Assembly: GCA_015767405.1 (NCBI GenBank)
Contig: JADWMG010000011.1
Span: forward strand, 1-39,905
DNA from: Actinomycetota bacterium
Lineage (GTDB): Bacteria; Actinomycetota; Acidimicrobiia; Acidimicrobiales; Ilumatobacteraceae
DNA: 39,905 bases
Direction: 5' to 3'
A program made the position numbers and the translations under genes. This document shows positions 32,510 through 39,905 of the stretch, one piece after another. Below the pieces are notes generated by a model. That model was not told where the DNA came from. It ran no database searches and worked only from the letters and a program-made list of their open reading frames with translations. The stretch's first letter is position 1; each line of letters begins with the position of its first letter.

Positions 32510-32793
32510 CTGACACAGCAGATTCCGACATCGTCGAATCCGACGAGATTGCGCCAACCGCTGTGGCGGTACTAAGCCACATCGTCAAGTCCATCGTCGA
32601 CGATCCCGAAGCAGTAACCGTCGAGGTTGACGAGTCCGGCCGCCGTCCCACGCTCAATGTTCGTGTTGGTGATGGCGATCTCGGTCGCGTCATCGGTCGC
32701 AGAGGCCGTACTGCGTCGAGTATCCGTACTGTTACTCGCGCCGCAGCGAGCAAAGACGATGTCGAGATCGACATCGAATTCCTCGACGACTGA
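32506..32793 (+). CDS. khpA: KH-domain RNA-binding protein (YlqC/KhpA family)
   Basis: A 95-residue single KH-domain protein. The GRRG of GDLGRVIGRRGRTASSIRTV is the GxxG RNA-contact loop. It starts at the GTG overlapping the rpsP stop; the longer open frame upstream is a shadow of rpsP. The residues before the KH fold (about 1-20) are acidic. KhpA proteins act with KhpB in small-RNA and cell-wall control in Gram-positives, and its place between rpsP and rimM is standard. Confidence 0.9.
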   Translation: MTDTADSDIVESDEIAPTAVAVLSHIVKSIVDDPEAVTVEVDESGRRPTLNVRVGDGDLGRVIGRRGRTASSIRTVTRAAASKDDVEIDIEFLDD

Positions 32794-32836
32794 ATCGCAC
32801 CGCCGCTCACGGCCCGACATTGTTCGGAAGGCTGAG

Positions 32837-33346
32837 ATGGAACCATCTGCATCAGATTCGCCAGAACGGTCTGCCCCCGATCTGCTTGAGGTCGGTCACA
32901 TACGTCGCCCCCACGGACTGCGCGGCGAGGTGTTCGTCCAGCTCACCGGTGACGCCGATGCACGGGTTGCCGCGGGTGCCGAGGTTCTCGCCGGTGACGA
33001 GACACTTGTGGTCGAAAGGTCGAGACTCGCATCCAACGGCCGCCGTGTTGTCAAATTCGCGCAGATCGCCGACCGGACGGCTGCGGAGAAGTACACGAAC
33101 GTGTTGCTCCGAGGGGCGCCAATCGACGAAGCCGACGCTTTGTGGGTGCATGAGCTGATTGGTGCTCGAGTGGTTGAGCTCGATGGGACGCCTCGGGGAA
33201 TCTGTACGGGCGTGCTCGCCAATCCTGCTGCAGACGTTCTCGAGCTCGATTCGGGACACCTTGTTCCCTCGAATTTCGTGGTCAGCAACATCGACGGTGT
33301 TGTCACGGTGGACACGCCAGATGGCCTGTTCGATCTCGATTCATGA
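32837..33346 (+). CDS. rimM: Ribosome maturation factor RimM
   Basis: A 169-residue factor for 30S head assembly that binds S19. The N-terminal domain has LEVGHIRRPHGLRGEVFVQLTGD, the family signature, and the C-terminal PRC-barrel part contains LWVHELIGARVVE and VSNIDGVVTVDTPDGL. ATG 32837 has a GGAAGGCTGAG ribosome-like sequence; frames further upstream overlap the KH gene. trmD follows after 13 nt. Confidence 0.93.
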   Translation: MEPSASDSPERSAPDLLEVGHIRRPHGLRGEVFVQLTGDADARVAAGAEVLAGDETLVVERSRLASNGRRVVKFAQIADRTAAEKYTNVLLRGAPIDEADALWVHELIGARVVELDGTPRGICTGVLANPAADVLELDSGHLVPSNFVVSNIDGVVTVDTPDGLFDLDS

Positions 33347-33359
33347 AAGCTCTTGACCC

Positions 33360-34103
33360 ATGACGGCGCTCCGAATCGATGTCTTCTCGCTGTTTCCGGG
33401 CCTCGTCGACGGTTTCTGCTCCGAAAGCCTGCTCGGAAAAGCTCGGCAGGGCGGTCTGCTCGACCTCCGCTGCCACGACATTCGCGATCAGGCGCCCGAC
33501 ATCCACCGCACCGTCGACGATTCGCCATTCGGAGGAGGAGCAGGAATGGTCATGCAGGCTCAGCCGATCTTCGAGGCCGTCGAAGCCGCAAATCCCGTGC
33601 GTCCGCTCTTCCTGCTCGGGCCGGGCGGGAAACCCTTCGATCAGGCGATGGCCGATGAGCTTGCGGGAACTGACGGATTCAGCCTGCTTTGTGGGCGTTA
33701 CGAGGGAGTCGACCACCGAGTTCGACAGCACCTTGTGGACGGTGAGATCAGCATTGGCGACGTCGTCCTCAGCGGGGGAGAGGTCGCCGCCTGTGCGGTA
33801 ATCGAGGCGGTTACGCGCCTTCGGGAAGGCGCAATGGGCAACGCGGCCAGCCCGGTTGCGGAGAGCTTCGGTACGTCTGGCCTTCTCGAAGAACCGCAAT
33901 TTACTCGGCCGGCAGAGTTTCGCGGTTGGGGGGTTCCCGAGATTCTGCGCAGTGGAGATCATGCGCGTATCGAACGTTGGCGCCATGCGCAACGCCTACA
34001 TCGCACGCTTCGGGACCGGCCGGATCTGATCGAGACAGCCGGTGGGCTCACAACGGATGATCAAGCACTGTTGGAAGAGTTCCCTGCAGTCCCGTATCAT
34101 TGA
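33360..34103 (+). CDS. trmD: tRNA (guanine37-N1)-methyltransferase TrmD
   Basis: A 247-residue SPOUT methyltransferase. [19 protein letters not shown] is the typical start; [25 protein letters not shown] (knot active-site loop) and [24 protein letters not shown] are diagnostic. It makes m1G37 in tRNAs, which prevents frameshifting. Complete, and in its conserved place before rplS. Confidence 0.96.
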   Translation: MTALRIDVFSLFPGLVDGFCSESLLGKARQGGLLDLRCHDIRDQAPDIHRTVDDSPFGGGAGMVMQAQPIFEAVEAANPVRPLFLLGPGGKPFDQAMADELAGTDGFSLLCGRYEGVDHRVRQHLVDGEISIGDVVLSGGEVAACAVIEAVTRLREGAMGNAASPVAESFGTSGLLEEPQFTRPAEFRGWGVPEILRSGDHARIERWRHAQRLHRTLRDRPDLIETAGGLTTDDQALLEEFPAVPYH

Positions 34104-34149
34104 GAGGCCCCGTCGGCGCGGTTTGCGCGCTGATGATGAGCTTCACCCA

Positions 34150-34155
34150 TACAAT
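34150..34155 (+). promoter_or_regulatory. -10 element (TACAAT) upstream of rplS
   Basis: TACAAT is close to the consensus and lies 48 nt before the rplS ATG, so rplS may have its own promoter and a short 5' leader. Confidence 0.45.
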
Positions 34156-34203
34156 GCTTCGGCCACTCGGCCCAGTTCGCCCTCAACAACGCAGGTAGAC
34201 GCT

Positions 34204-34551
34204 ATGAAAGCCACCGACATCATCGACAACGACTCGCTTCGTAGCGATATCCCCGAGTTTCAAGCGGGCGACGAACTGAAGGTCCACGTACGCGTGGTCG
34301 AAGGCGGCAAAGAGCGCATCCAGGTATTCCAGGGTGACGTCATCGGTCGCCAGGGTGGAGGCTTGCAGGAGACCTACACCGTTCGCAAGCTGAGCTACGG
34401 CGTCGGAGTCGAGCGCACCTTCCCGGTGCATACTCCGACTGTGCAGAAGATCGAAGTCGTCAAGCACGGCGATGTCCGCAGGGCGAAGCTGTACTACTTG
34501 CGTGATCGCAAGGGCAAGGCTGCCCGCATCCGCGAGAAGCGCGACTTCTAG
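34204..34551 (+). CDS. rplS: 50S ribosomal protein L19
   Basis: A 115-residue L19. [26 protein letters not shown] and the [20 protein letters not shown] block are conserved, as is the [21 protein letters not shown] end. ATG 34204 gives the standard length; the longer frame upstream is a shadow of the trmD tail. A terminator hairpin follows immediately. Confidence 0.96.
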   Translation: MKATDIIDNDSLRSDIPEFQAGDELKVHVRVVEGGKERIQVFQGDVIGRQGGGLQETYTVRKLSYGVGVERTFPVHTPTVQKIEVVKHGDVRRAKLYYLRDRKGKAARIREKRDF

Positions 34552-34558
34552 ATTTCCC

Positions 34559-34576
34559 TGGCGGTTCTTTCCGCCA
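34559..34576 (+). terminator. Hairpin after rplS
   Basis: TGGCGG (34559-34564) pairs with CCGCCA (34571-34576) around a TTCTTT loop, starting 7 nt after the rplS stop. It marks the likely end of the rpsP-rplS operon, although no T-run follows. Confidence 0.5.
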
Positions 34577-34649
34577 CGTAACACATTGGCGCCGCGCAGG
34601 CGTCCTGATCGGGCAAGCAGCCCCTCCCGCCACTTTGTCGGAGGTTCTG

Positions 34650-35036
34650 ATGACTCACGCCCGTTCCCGCACCAACCGTCATGTACCCGCAGGCAACCAA
34701 GCGAATCGATCGCGCGGTCGCTGGGGTGAAGACCTGGCCGCCTCGATGTATCTACGACATGGCTACGAACTGCTCGACCGGAACTGGCGCTCGAAGACGG
34801 GAGAGCTCGATCTGATTCTCAGATCGGGTGAGATCTTTGTGTTCAGTGAGGTGAAGGCCCGACGCAATGACGACTTTGGCCCGGCCTCGGCTGCGGTTGG
34901 AGTCGCCAAGCAGCGCCGTATTCGTCAGCTGGCGGTGGAGTGGCTGCGCGCACACGACATCGCAGCGGAGTTGATCCGATTCGACGTTGTGGCGATCACC
35001 GGAGTCGAGATCGAACTAATCGAGGACGCGTTCTGA
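34650..35036 (+). CDS. YraN/UPF0102-family nuclease-fold protein
   Basis: A 128-residue UPF0102 protein with a PD-(D/E)xK nuclease fold. The signature GRWGEDLAASMYLRHGYELLDRNWRSKTGELDLI and FSEVKARR give the catalytic E..D..ExK pattern. Activity is unproven in most bacteria. ATG 34650 is chosen because it has an excellent ribosome site (GGAGG, 5 nt upstream); the TTG start at 34635 would cover that site. In many actinobacteria lepB and rnhB lie between rplS and yraN; here they are missing. Confidence 0.88.
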   Translation: MTHARSRTNRHVPAGNQANRSRGRWGEDLAASMYLRHGYELLDRNWRSKTGELDLILRSGEIFVFSEVKARRNDDFGPASAAVGVAKQRRIRQLAVEWLRAHDIAAELIRFDVVAITGVEIELIEDAF

Positions 35037-35057
35037 ACTATGAGCGGATCTGCCCTG

Positions 35058-35168
35058 TCAGCCGACGATCGCCCATGCCACTAGAAGGGCTGTCACAAGG
35101 ATTGCCGAGGCGACCAGAACGTAGTCGGACGGCTTGGCTTTGAACTTCTGGTAAGGGTTGAATCCCAC
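35058..35168 (-). CDS. 36-residue single-pass membrane microprotein
   Basis: On the minus strand GTG 35168 opens a 36-codon frame beginning VGFNPYQKFKAKPSDY and continuing as one hydrophobic helix (about 20 residues, VLVASAILVTALLVAWAIVG) to the stop. The layout of a short basic NPY/K-rich head, an SDY turn and one membrane helix ending in WAxxG resembles small membrane proteins I recall from other actinobacteria, but I can name no family. It is below the length normally searched. It lies between yraN and the enoyl-CoA hydratase gene, reading toward yraN, with its start region overlapping the hydratase promoter. Confidence 0.55.
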   Translation of the reverse strand: MGFNPYQKFKAKPSDYVLVASAILVTALLVAWAIVG

Positions 35169-35177
35169 GTAGGCCAG

Positions 35178-35183
35178 TATTGT
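35178..35183 (+). promoter_or_regulatory. -10 element (TATTGT) of the enoyl-CoA hydratase gene
   Basis: TATTGT is followed by 8 nt and ATG 35192, fitting a leaderless message. Confidence 0.4.
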
Positions 35184-35191
35184 CGCCGTTC

Positions 35192-35989
35192 ATGGCCACC
35201 GAAAAGCGCGAACTCCAATCGATCACTGTCGAACGTTGTGATGGCGTGGTCACGATCACGCTCCGGCGGCCTGAGAAGAAGAACGCCATCGACGGACCGA
35301 TGTGGGACGAGTTGCTCGCCGAGTTTCGAACGATCGGTGAAAGCTCGACCGACAGAGCGGTGATCTTGACGGGAGCGGGCGGCAACTTCTGCTCGGGGGC
35401 AGATCTCTGGGCGGCGGCGGATGATCAGGATCCGAAGCATCAGCTGGCAGCCATGCGCACAATCAGCGGGATCTGCATGAGTCTGCACCGATTGCCTCAG
35501 CCGACGGTGGCGAAAGTGAGCGGTGTTGCCGTGGGGGCCGGGCTCAATATGGCTCTCGGATGCGATCTGATCGTTGCCGATGAGACCGCTCGTTTTTCCG
35601 AGATCTTCGCCCGCCGCGGTCTGAGTATCGATTTTGGCGGTTCGTGGGTACTTCCACGTTTGGTCGGAATGCATCGGGCCAAGGAGCTGTCGCTACTTGC
35701 AGACATCATCGGTGCCGAGCAAGCAGCAGCCATGGGTTTGGTGAATCGGGTTTTGCCTGCTGATGAACTCGACGCTTTCGTAGACGATTGGGCTCGTCAA
35801 CTCGCCGGTGGGCCACCCATCGCTCTCGCCATGACCAAGCGGCTTCTCAATAACTCGTTCAACGTCACGCTCGAAGAGGCGCTCGACGACGAGGGGCTCT
35901 CGCAGTCGGTGAACTTCGCCACAAGTGATACTTCTGAAGCAATATCGGCATTCATGGAGAAGCGCGAACCGGTCTTCAAGGGTCGCTGA
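35192..35989 (+). CDS. Enoyl-CoA hydratase/isomerase family protein
   Basis: A 265-residue crotonase-fold protein. RPEKKNAIDGPMWDEL, the first oxyanion-hole block GAGGNFCSGADLW and the second KVSGVAVGAGLNMALGCDLIVADETARF are clear, as is the GLSIDFGGSWVLPRLVG region containing the catalytic-acid position. Hydratase versus isomerase or other crotonase activity cannot be settled, because one of the two usual catalytic glutamates appears replaced (D near SIDFGG). It is monocistronic, possibly involved in fatty-acid breakdown. ATG 35192 fits the -10 box. Confidence 0.88.
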   Translation: MATEKRELQSITVERCDGVVTITLRRPEKKNAIDGPMWDELLAEFRTIGESSTDRAVILTGAGGNFCSGADLWAAADDQDPKHQLAAMRTISGICMSLHRLPQPTVAKVSGVAVGAGLNMALGCDLIVADETARFSEIFARRGLSIDFGGSWVLPRLVGMHRAKELSLLADIIGAEQAAAMGLVNRVLPADELDAFVDDWARQLAGGPPIALAMTKRLLNNSFNVTLEEALDDEGLSQSVNFATSDTSEAISAFMEKREPVFKGR

Positions 35990-36051
35990 TAGCCGGACCT
36001 CAGCACCGGTTGGCGTGACGCACAAGACACGCCGAGTCGACAATATGGCCC

Positions 36052-36057
36052 TACACT
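36052..36057 (+). promoter_or_regulatory. -10 element (TACACT) upstream of the SulP gene
   Basis: TACACT lies 55 nt before ATG 36113, leaving room for a normal leader with the GAGG ribosome site at 36104-36107. No -35 is evident. Confidence 0.4.
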
Positions 36058-36112
36058 GGGCCTCGAAACGTCCGGTTGAAGTCGGCGTTACCCGCTAACT
36101 CCCGAGGTGTTC

Positions 36113-37639
36113 ATGACAACCAAACTCGCTGCAACTTCGCGCGCGCTCCCAATTCCTGGTCGCCGTAGCGAATGGTTGACCGACCCGAAGACCAACTTGC
36201 TTTCTGGCATTGTCGTCGCTCTCGCCCTGATCCCAGAGGCGATCTCCTTTTCGATCATTGCCGGAGTCGACCCGAAGGTTGGGCTCTACGCGTCGTTCTC
36301 GATCGCCATCATCATCTCCATTGCCGGTGGGCGTCCTGGAATGATCTCCGCCGCGACCGGAGCGATGGCGCTTGTCATCGTGCCGCTGGTCGCTGAATAC
36401 GGAACGGGGTACCTCTTTGCTGCGACCGTGCTGGCGGGTCTCCTCCAGGTCGGGTTCGGCTACTTGGGTGTTGGCAGCCTGATGCGCTTCATCCCCCGGA
36501 CAGTCATGGTCGGCTTCGTCAACGCGTTGGCGATACTGATTCTCCTCGCGCAGATTCCACACATCCTGCTGACCGGTGACGATGCCGACTCCAGCCAGTT
36601 GCAGCTGAACCTCCTCTTCATCGCGATGGGATTGGGCATCATCTACGGGCTGCCACGCATCACGAAGGCCATCCCCTCGCCGCTGGTTGCAATCGTCGCC
36701 CTCGCGGTTGCCGCAATTGTGTTCGACCTGCAACTTCCAACCGTTGGCGACATGGGCTCACTGCCTGGATCACTGCCAGTGCCCGGACTTCCTGAGGTGC
36801 CATTCAACTTCGAGACATTGCAGATCATCTTTCCGTTTGCGGTAACGCTTGCGCTGGTCGGGCTCCTCGAGTCGCTCCTCACTGCTCAACTTCTCGATGA
36901 CCTCACGGACACGGAATCAGACAAGAATGTCGAGTCGCGGGGCCAGGGGATTGCCAACGTCGCTACAGGATTCCTCGGCGGAATGGCGGGTTGTGCCATG
37001 ATCGGCCAGTCGATGATCAACTACCGCACCGGCGGTAGGACCCGCCTGTCGACGCTCGCATCGGGCGTCTTTTTGATCATCCTGGTCTTGGTGCTCGGTG
37101 ATTTCGTGGCTCAGATTCCGATGGGAGCTCTCGTCGCCGTAATGATCATGGTCTCGATCAGCACATTCAATTGGACCAGCATGAGGCCCGAGACACTCCG
37201 CACGATGCCACGCCCCGAGACCATCGTGATGCTCGTAACTGTTGGAGTCACCGTTCTGACCGAGAATCTCGCCTATGGAGTCGGTGCGGGCGTCACGCTT
37301 TCGGCTGTCCTCTTCGTTCGGCATGTGTCCCATGTCGTTAGCGTCACCAGCGTCGTCGATCCGGACAACGTCGAGCGACTCTACGACGTCAGCGGCGAGC
37401 TGTTCTTTGCATCGACCACCGACCTCGTGCACTCTTTCGACTACGACGCCGTTCGGGTGAAACGAGTTGAAATCGACCTGAGTAACGCCCGTATCTGGGA
37501 CACCTCTGCAGTCGTCGCTCTCGATGCCGTCGTCGACAAGTTTGCAGAACGTGGAATCTCAGCGCATTTGGTTGGTCTCAACCGGCACGCCGAACGGCTG
37601 CACAAGAGTACGACGGGCCGTGTGAAGCCGGGTCACTGA
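36113..37639 (+). CDS. SulP-family anion transporter with STAS domain
   Basis: A 508-residue SLC26/SulP transporter. The membrane part has about 10-12 helices with family blocks [45 protein letters not shown] and the [29 protein letters not shown] segment. The C-terminal STAS domain (from about residue 410; [23 protein letters not shown]) is typical. Substrates in the family include sulfate and bicarbonate; neither can be assigned from sequence. ATG 36113 has a GAGG ribosome site at 36104-36107. Confidence 0.92.
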   Translation: MTTKLAATSRALPIPGRRSEWLTDPKTNLLSGIVVALALIPEAISFSIIAGVDPKVGLYASFSIAIIISIAGGRPGMISAATGAMALVIVPLVAEYGTGYLFAATVLAGLLQVGFGYLGVGSLMRFIPRTVMVGFVNALAILILLAQIPHILLTGDDADSSQLQLNLLFIAMGLGIIYGLPRITKAIPSPLVAIVALAVAAIVFDLQLPTVGDMGSLPGSLPVPGLPEVPFNFETLQIIFPFAVTLALVGLLESLLTAQLLDDLTDTESDKNVESRGQGIANVATGFLGGMAGCAMIGQSMINYRTGGRTRLSTLASGVFLIILVLVLGDFVAQIPMGALVAVMIMVSISTFNWTSMRPETLRTMPRPETIVMLVTVGVTVLTENLAYGVGAGVTLSAVLFVRHVSHVVSVTSVVDPDNVERLYDVSGELFFASTTDLVHSFDYDAVRVKRVEIDLSNARIWDTSAVVALDAVVDKFAERGISAHLVGLNRHAERLHKSTTGRVKPGH

Positions 37640-37668
37640 CCTGCCATTCTGGCGCCGCGTAGATTCGT

Positions 37669-37674
37669 TAGCCT
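37669..37674 (+). promoter_or_regulatory. -10 element (TAGCCT) of the 37681 gene
   Basis: TAGCCT is followed by 6 nt and GTG 37681; leaderless arrangement. Confidence 0.45.
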
Positions 37675-37680
37675 GATCGG

Positions 37681-38394
37681 GTGATCCGCAACGTCGTGCG
37701 AGGTGGTCTGATTGGCCTGTTGTTGTCGGTCGCATTTGCCATGTCGTCGAATGCTGCTCCGCCGCCCGACGATCCGGCGGGTCCGGTTCCACTTGTTCCA
37801 GTCCCGGCAGGATGCCCTGCGCCACAGGCGGCCGACGTTGTCTTTGTCGGAACAATGACCGGAAAGGACGACATCACGCAGACCGTTCGTTTCCGGATCG
37901 ATCAACTCCGTGCAGGATCAGCAGGTCCATGGGCGATGGACGGCCAGATCGACATTCGCTATGGAGAGGACTACAGGTTCCTCGTCGAGGGCGATCAATA
38001 CCTCGTCGGCGCGGGCCTCGATCCTGCATATGGAGCCTTGTCGTCAACGGTAAGGCCAGCCGAGCCAACTTTCGGCGGGAACGACGTGATCGGGGTCGAT
38101 GACACAGCTGTCGTGTGCCCCGTCATTGACGATCCGATCAGAACCCTCAACGTCGATGGGACGAGTGTTGATTCCGGAGTGCTGAGCCTTCTGTTCGATG
38201 ATCGTCGCCTGCTTCTAGCCACCATTGCGGTGCCGACCGCGTTGGCGTTGGCCGCTCTGCTCGCACTTGTCGTGCTCCGAGTCTTCGGAAACCTTGCCGC
38301 ACGGGGTGTTTTCGATCTTGGCCGGGCCGCTGTGACTCCGGTGCCTGATCATCGAGCCGTGCGAGTCCGCCGTCACCGCCCCGACCCGGAATGA
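37681..38394 (+). CDS. Exported, C-terminally anchored protein of unknown function
   Basis: A 237-residue protein with an N-terminal signal peptide (residues 1-26, GGLIGLLLSVAFAMSSNAA), an extracytoplasmic domain with two cysteines (GCPAPQAADVVFVGTM and VVCPVIDD), a C-terminal membrane helix (about 178-200, LLLATIAVPTALALAALLALVVL) and a short Arg-rich cytoplasmic tail. The FVGTMTG...VRFRIDQLRAG beta pattern resembles short TIMP/NTR-like or OB-like exported domains, but I cannot name a family. GTG 37681 is set by the -10 box and the signal peptide. Confidence 0.7.
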   Translation: MIRNVVRGGLIGLLLSVAFAMSSNAAPPPDDPAGPVPLVPVPAGCPAPQAADVVFVGTMTGKDDITQTVRFRIDQLRAGSAGPWAMDGQIDIRYGEDYRFLVEGDQYLVGAGLDPAYGALSSTVRPAEPTFGGNDVIGVDDTAVVCPVIDDPIRTLNVDGTSVDSGVLSLLFDDRRLLLATIAVPTALALAALLALVVLRVFGNLAARGVFDLGRAAVTPVPDHRAVRVRRHRPDPE

Positions 38395-38409
38395 CCCGTC
38401 TCTCCAGCG

Positions 38410-38460
38410 CGTTCTCGTGATCTATTACCGACGAGACGTCGGTAATAGATCACGAGAACG
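38410..38460. terminator. Perfect 24-bp-arm palindrome between convergent genes
   Basis: Arms 38410-38433 (begins CGTTCTCGTGATC) and 38437-38460 are exact reverse complements with a three-base loop AGA. It lies 15 nt after the stop of the gene on the left and 29 nt before the 3' end of the lipoprotein gene on the right, so it can act as a bidirectional terminator. No T-run is present in either direction. Confidence 0.7.
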
Positions 38461-38489
38461 GATTTGGGGTTAGGCGAGGATGCGGCGGA

Positions 38490-39101
38490 TCAGCAATTGA
38501 GAGCGTCCAACGAAACGTCGACATGCGCTTTTGCGTGGTCCGCGTATTCGTGCGCGTCGCCAAGCGAGTCGGTCTCGAGCGTGAACGTCGCCCATCCGAC
38601 AATACGCATCAGGTGGCTGTCGAGAGTTGGCATCGTGTTGTTGTCGGGCTGCCACTCATCGATCGCTACGATCATCTTGTCCCATTCCGCCGCCGGGTCA
38701 GTCCATGATCCGCCCAGCACATCGCGGTCGATGCACTCGTTGGGCTCAAGTGTCTCCGCGATTCCGACCGGTGTGCCGTCAAGACCCGACAATATCCCGG
38801 CCTCGGTCTCACCATCGATCGTTCCATCGCCGTTGCGGTCGCCATAGTCAGGCCCGTTTGGTCCGACAATCAGATTCGCGGCGGTCTCGGCTTCGACGTA
38901 CGCGTCGTCGATGAATAGAGAATTTCGCCAAGCCGCAACTGCATCGTCAATCGTGGTCATCTGTTCGCGGTACGCGATTTCTGACTGCTCTTGGATGTCT
39001 TCATCGTCGGAAGACGAGTCGCTGCCGCATGCAGCGAGGACCAGGATCGCCGCGGCCATGGCGGCAGACGTCAGGTGGAAAGAGCGCAGGTATGACCTCA
39101 T
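38490..39101 (-). CDS. Lipoprotein with an EF-hand-like loop
   Basis: A 203-residue lipoprotein on the minus strand. The signal peptide ends in the lipobox LAAC, with C25 as the lipidated residue, followed by a Ser/Asp-rich linker. Residues 88-100 (DRNGDGTIDGETE) fit a calcium-binding EF-hand/dockerin-type loop with Asp/Asn at positions 1, 3, 5 and 9; position 12 is not the usual Glu. Cysteines in ECIDRD and at the very C-terminus (LNC) may form a disulfide. No family recognised. A TATATA run lies immediately upstream of the ATG. Confidence 0.72.
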   Translation of the reverse strand: MRSYLRSFHLTSAAMAAAILVLAACGSDSSSDDEDIQEQSEIAYREQMTTIDDAVAAWRNSLFIDDAYVEAETAANLIVGPNGPDYGDRNGDGTIDGETEAGILSGLDGTPVGIAETLEPNECIDRDVLGGSWTDPAAEWDKMIVAIDEWQPDNNTMPTLDSHLMRIVGWATFTLETDSLGDAHEYADHAKAHVDVSLDALNC

Positions 39102-39244
39102 ATATACAGTCTGCGCCGGGCGATTGCCGATTGCTCAATAAGGGCGACCAGCCCGTCAATTTCCACAATTCTTTCGGTTCGCGAAACAACCCGAAACGAG
39201 TACGCAACTCCGCAAAGGTGCTCGACTGAACTGAGATAGGCCCG

Positions 39245-39250
39245 TACGGT
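39245..39250 (+). promoter_or_regulatory. -10 element (TACGGT) of the cytochrome b gene
   Basis: TACGGT is followed by 7 nt and ATG 39258. The 156-nt divergent gap upstream also holds short inverted repeats (TTTCGG at 39173-39178 and CCGAAA further on) that could be an operator. Confidence 0.4.
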
Positions 39251-39257
39251 CTGGGCC

Positions 39258-39905
39258 ATGTCAGAAGAAGTAGCAGCGATCGACACGCAGCCGTTCGCCA
39301 GGCTCATCCATCCTCGGGCCATCAGGTGGTTGCACTGGATCAACTTCCCACTGCTCGCAGTGATGATCTGGAGCGGCCTGCGGATCTACTGGGCCGAGGA
39401 CATTTATGCGTTGGGGATCGGCGACTGGCAGTGGTTCGCGTTCTTTCCCGAGGTTGTCTACGAAAAGCTCGACCTGAACCGTCACCTCGCTAGGGGGATG
39501 GCGTTCCACTTCGCTTTTGGCTGGTTGTTCGTCATCAACGGCGTGATCTACGCGACATATCTGGCCGTTACCCGCGAGTGGCGCCACATCTTGCCCGACC
39601 GGAGGTGTATGGGTGAGGCCAAGCGCGTCGTGTTGCACGATCTGCACCTCGCTGACGAGTGCCCACCGCAGGGTCGCTACAACGCTGCACAACGGATCTC
39701 GTACACGATCGTGTTGGTGATGGCGGCGATCATCGTGGTGACCGGGTTCGCCATCTACAAGCCCAGTCAGCTGTATCCGCTTCCTTTGCTGTTTGGCGGC
39801 TACCAGGGTGCTCGTTTCATCCACTTCTCGATGACGATCGGGTTGATGCTGTTCTTCCTCGTCCATGTACTTCAAGTTGTACGTGCCGGTTGGAGCAACT
39901 TCATG
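39258..39905 (+). CDS. Cytochrome b561-like membrane subunit (cut by window edge)
   Basis: An open frame of 216 codons runs to the end of the window without a stop. It resembles di-heme b-type cytochrome subunits (cytochrome b561 / thiosulfate-reductase or formate-dehydrogenase gamma type). At least four membrane helices are visible, with histidines in helix positions suited to heme: H26 (RWLHWINF), H84 (MAFHFAFGW), H189 (FIHFSM) and H203 (FLVHVLQV). Such proteins often pass electrons between the quinone pool and a molybdopterin enzyme encoded next door; that partner would lie beyond the edge. It is divergent from the lipoprotein gene. Confidence 0.8.
   Translation, partial: MSEEVAAIDTQPFARLIHPRAIRWLHWINFPLLAVMIWSGLRIYWAEDIYALGIGDWQWFAFFPEVVYEKLDLNRHLARGMAFHFAFGWLFVINGVIYATYLAVTREWRHILPDRRCMGEAKRVVLHDLHLADECPPQGRYNAAQRISYTIVLVMAAIIVVTGFAIYKPSQLYPLPLLFGGYQGARFIHFSMTIGLMLFFLVHVLQVVRAGWSNFM

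Noticed and set aside
39098-39875. Minus-strand frames at the right end
   Set aside because: They oppose the cytochrome b frame, which has heme-ligand histidines and membrane helices.

Overview
The window is a stretch of a high-GC (about 60% by eye) actinobacterial chromosome. It most likely comes from the class Acidimicrobiia (Ilumatobacter-like or a related marine lineage). The evidence is the gene order around rpmF-plsX-acpP-rnc-mutM-smc-ftsY-ffh-rpsP-rimM-trmD-rplS, a SepIVA-like coiled-coil gene after coaD, a GTP-type PEP carboxykinase, frequent GTG starts and many apparently leaderless genes. The taxonomic placement is an inference; there is no rRNA or tRNA here to confirm it.

Layout. 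1-4.5 kb: cell-elongation genes (end of mreC, mreD, PBP2/mrdA, rodA) closed by a long hairpin. 4.5-11.9 kb: a two-gene radical SAM pair, RNase E/G, then a selenocysteine-candidate HesB-like gene and a metallo-beta-lactamase hydrolase lying between rng and its usual neighbours rplU-rpmA. 11.9-14.6 kb: minus-strand pckG, a cold-shock-like gene and rpmB. 14.7-24.4 kb: fakA-recG, a small zinc-ribbon gene (minus), rsmD-coaD-sepIVA-like-DUF177-rpmF-plsX-acpP-rnc-mutM. 24.5-29.2 kb: a frame-disrupted smc followed by ftsY. 29.3-35.0 kb: an acyl-CoA dehydrogenase, then ffh-rpsP-KH-rimM-trmD-rplS-yraN. 35.0-39.9 kb: a membrane microprotein (minus), enoyl-CoA hydratase, SulP transporter, a secreted/anchored protein, a lipoprotein (minus) and the start of a b-type cytochrome gene cut by the window edge.

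Most genes are housekeeping: wall elongation, ribosomal proteins and their maturation, the SRP pathway (ffh, ftsY), lipid precursor synthesis (plsX, acpP, fakA), DNA repair (recG, mutM) and coenzyme A synthesis.

The outstanding observation is the gene at 9510-9812. A HesB/IscA-like frame runs through an in-frame TGA at 9597-9599 exactly where the family has its first cluster-binding cysteine, and a perfect 6-bp hairpin with a GG-starting tetraloop begins 14 nt after the TGA, as expected for a bacterial SECIS element. Ordinary ORF calling would see only its back half. Other points are a lesion in smc that removes part of the ATPase head, a family of 47-bp palindromic repeats in two intergenic regions, a perfect 24-bp-arm palindrome between convergent genes, evenly spaced cysteines in PBP2, and a 36-residue membrane protein.

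No gene-free stretch exceeds 300 bases. The longest gaps (11891-12130, 14541-14762, 27890-28107) hold a terminator and repeats, a divergent promoter region, and repeats respectively. I saw no tRNA, rRNA, CRISPR array, insertion sequence or phage gene.
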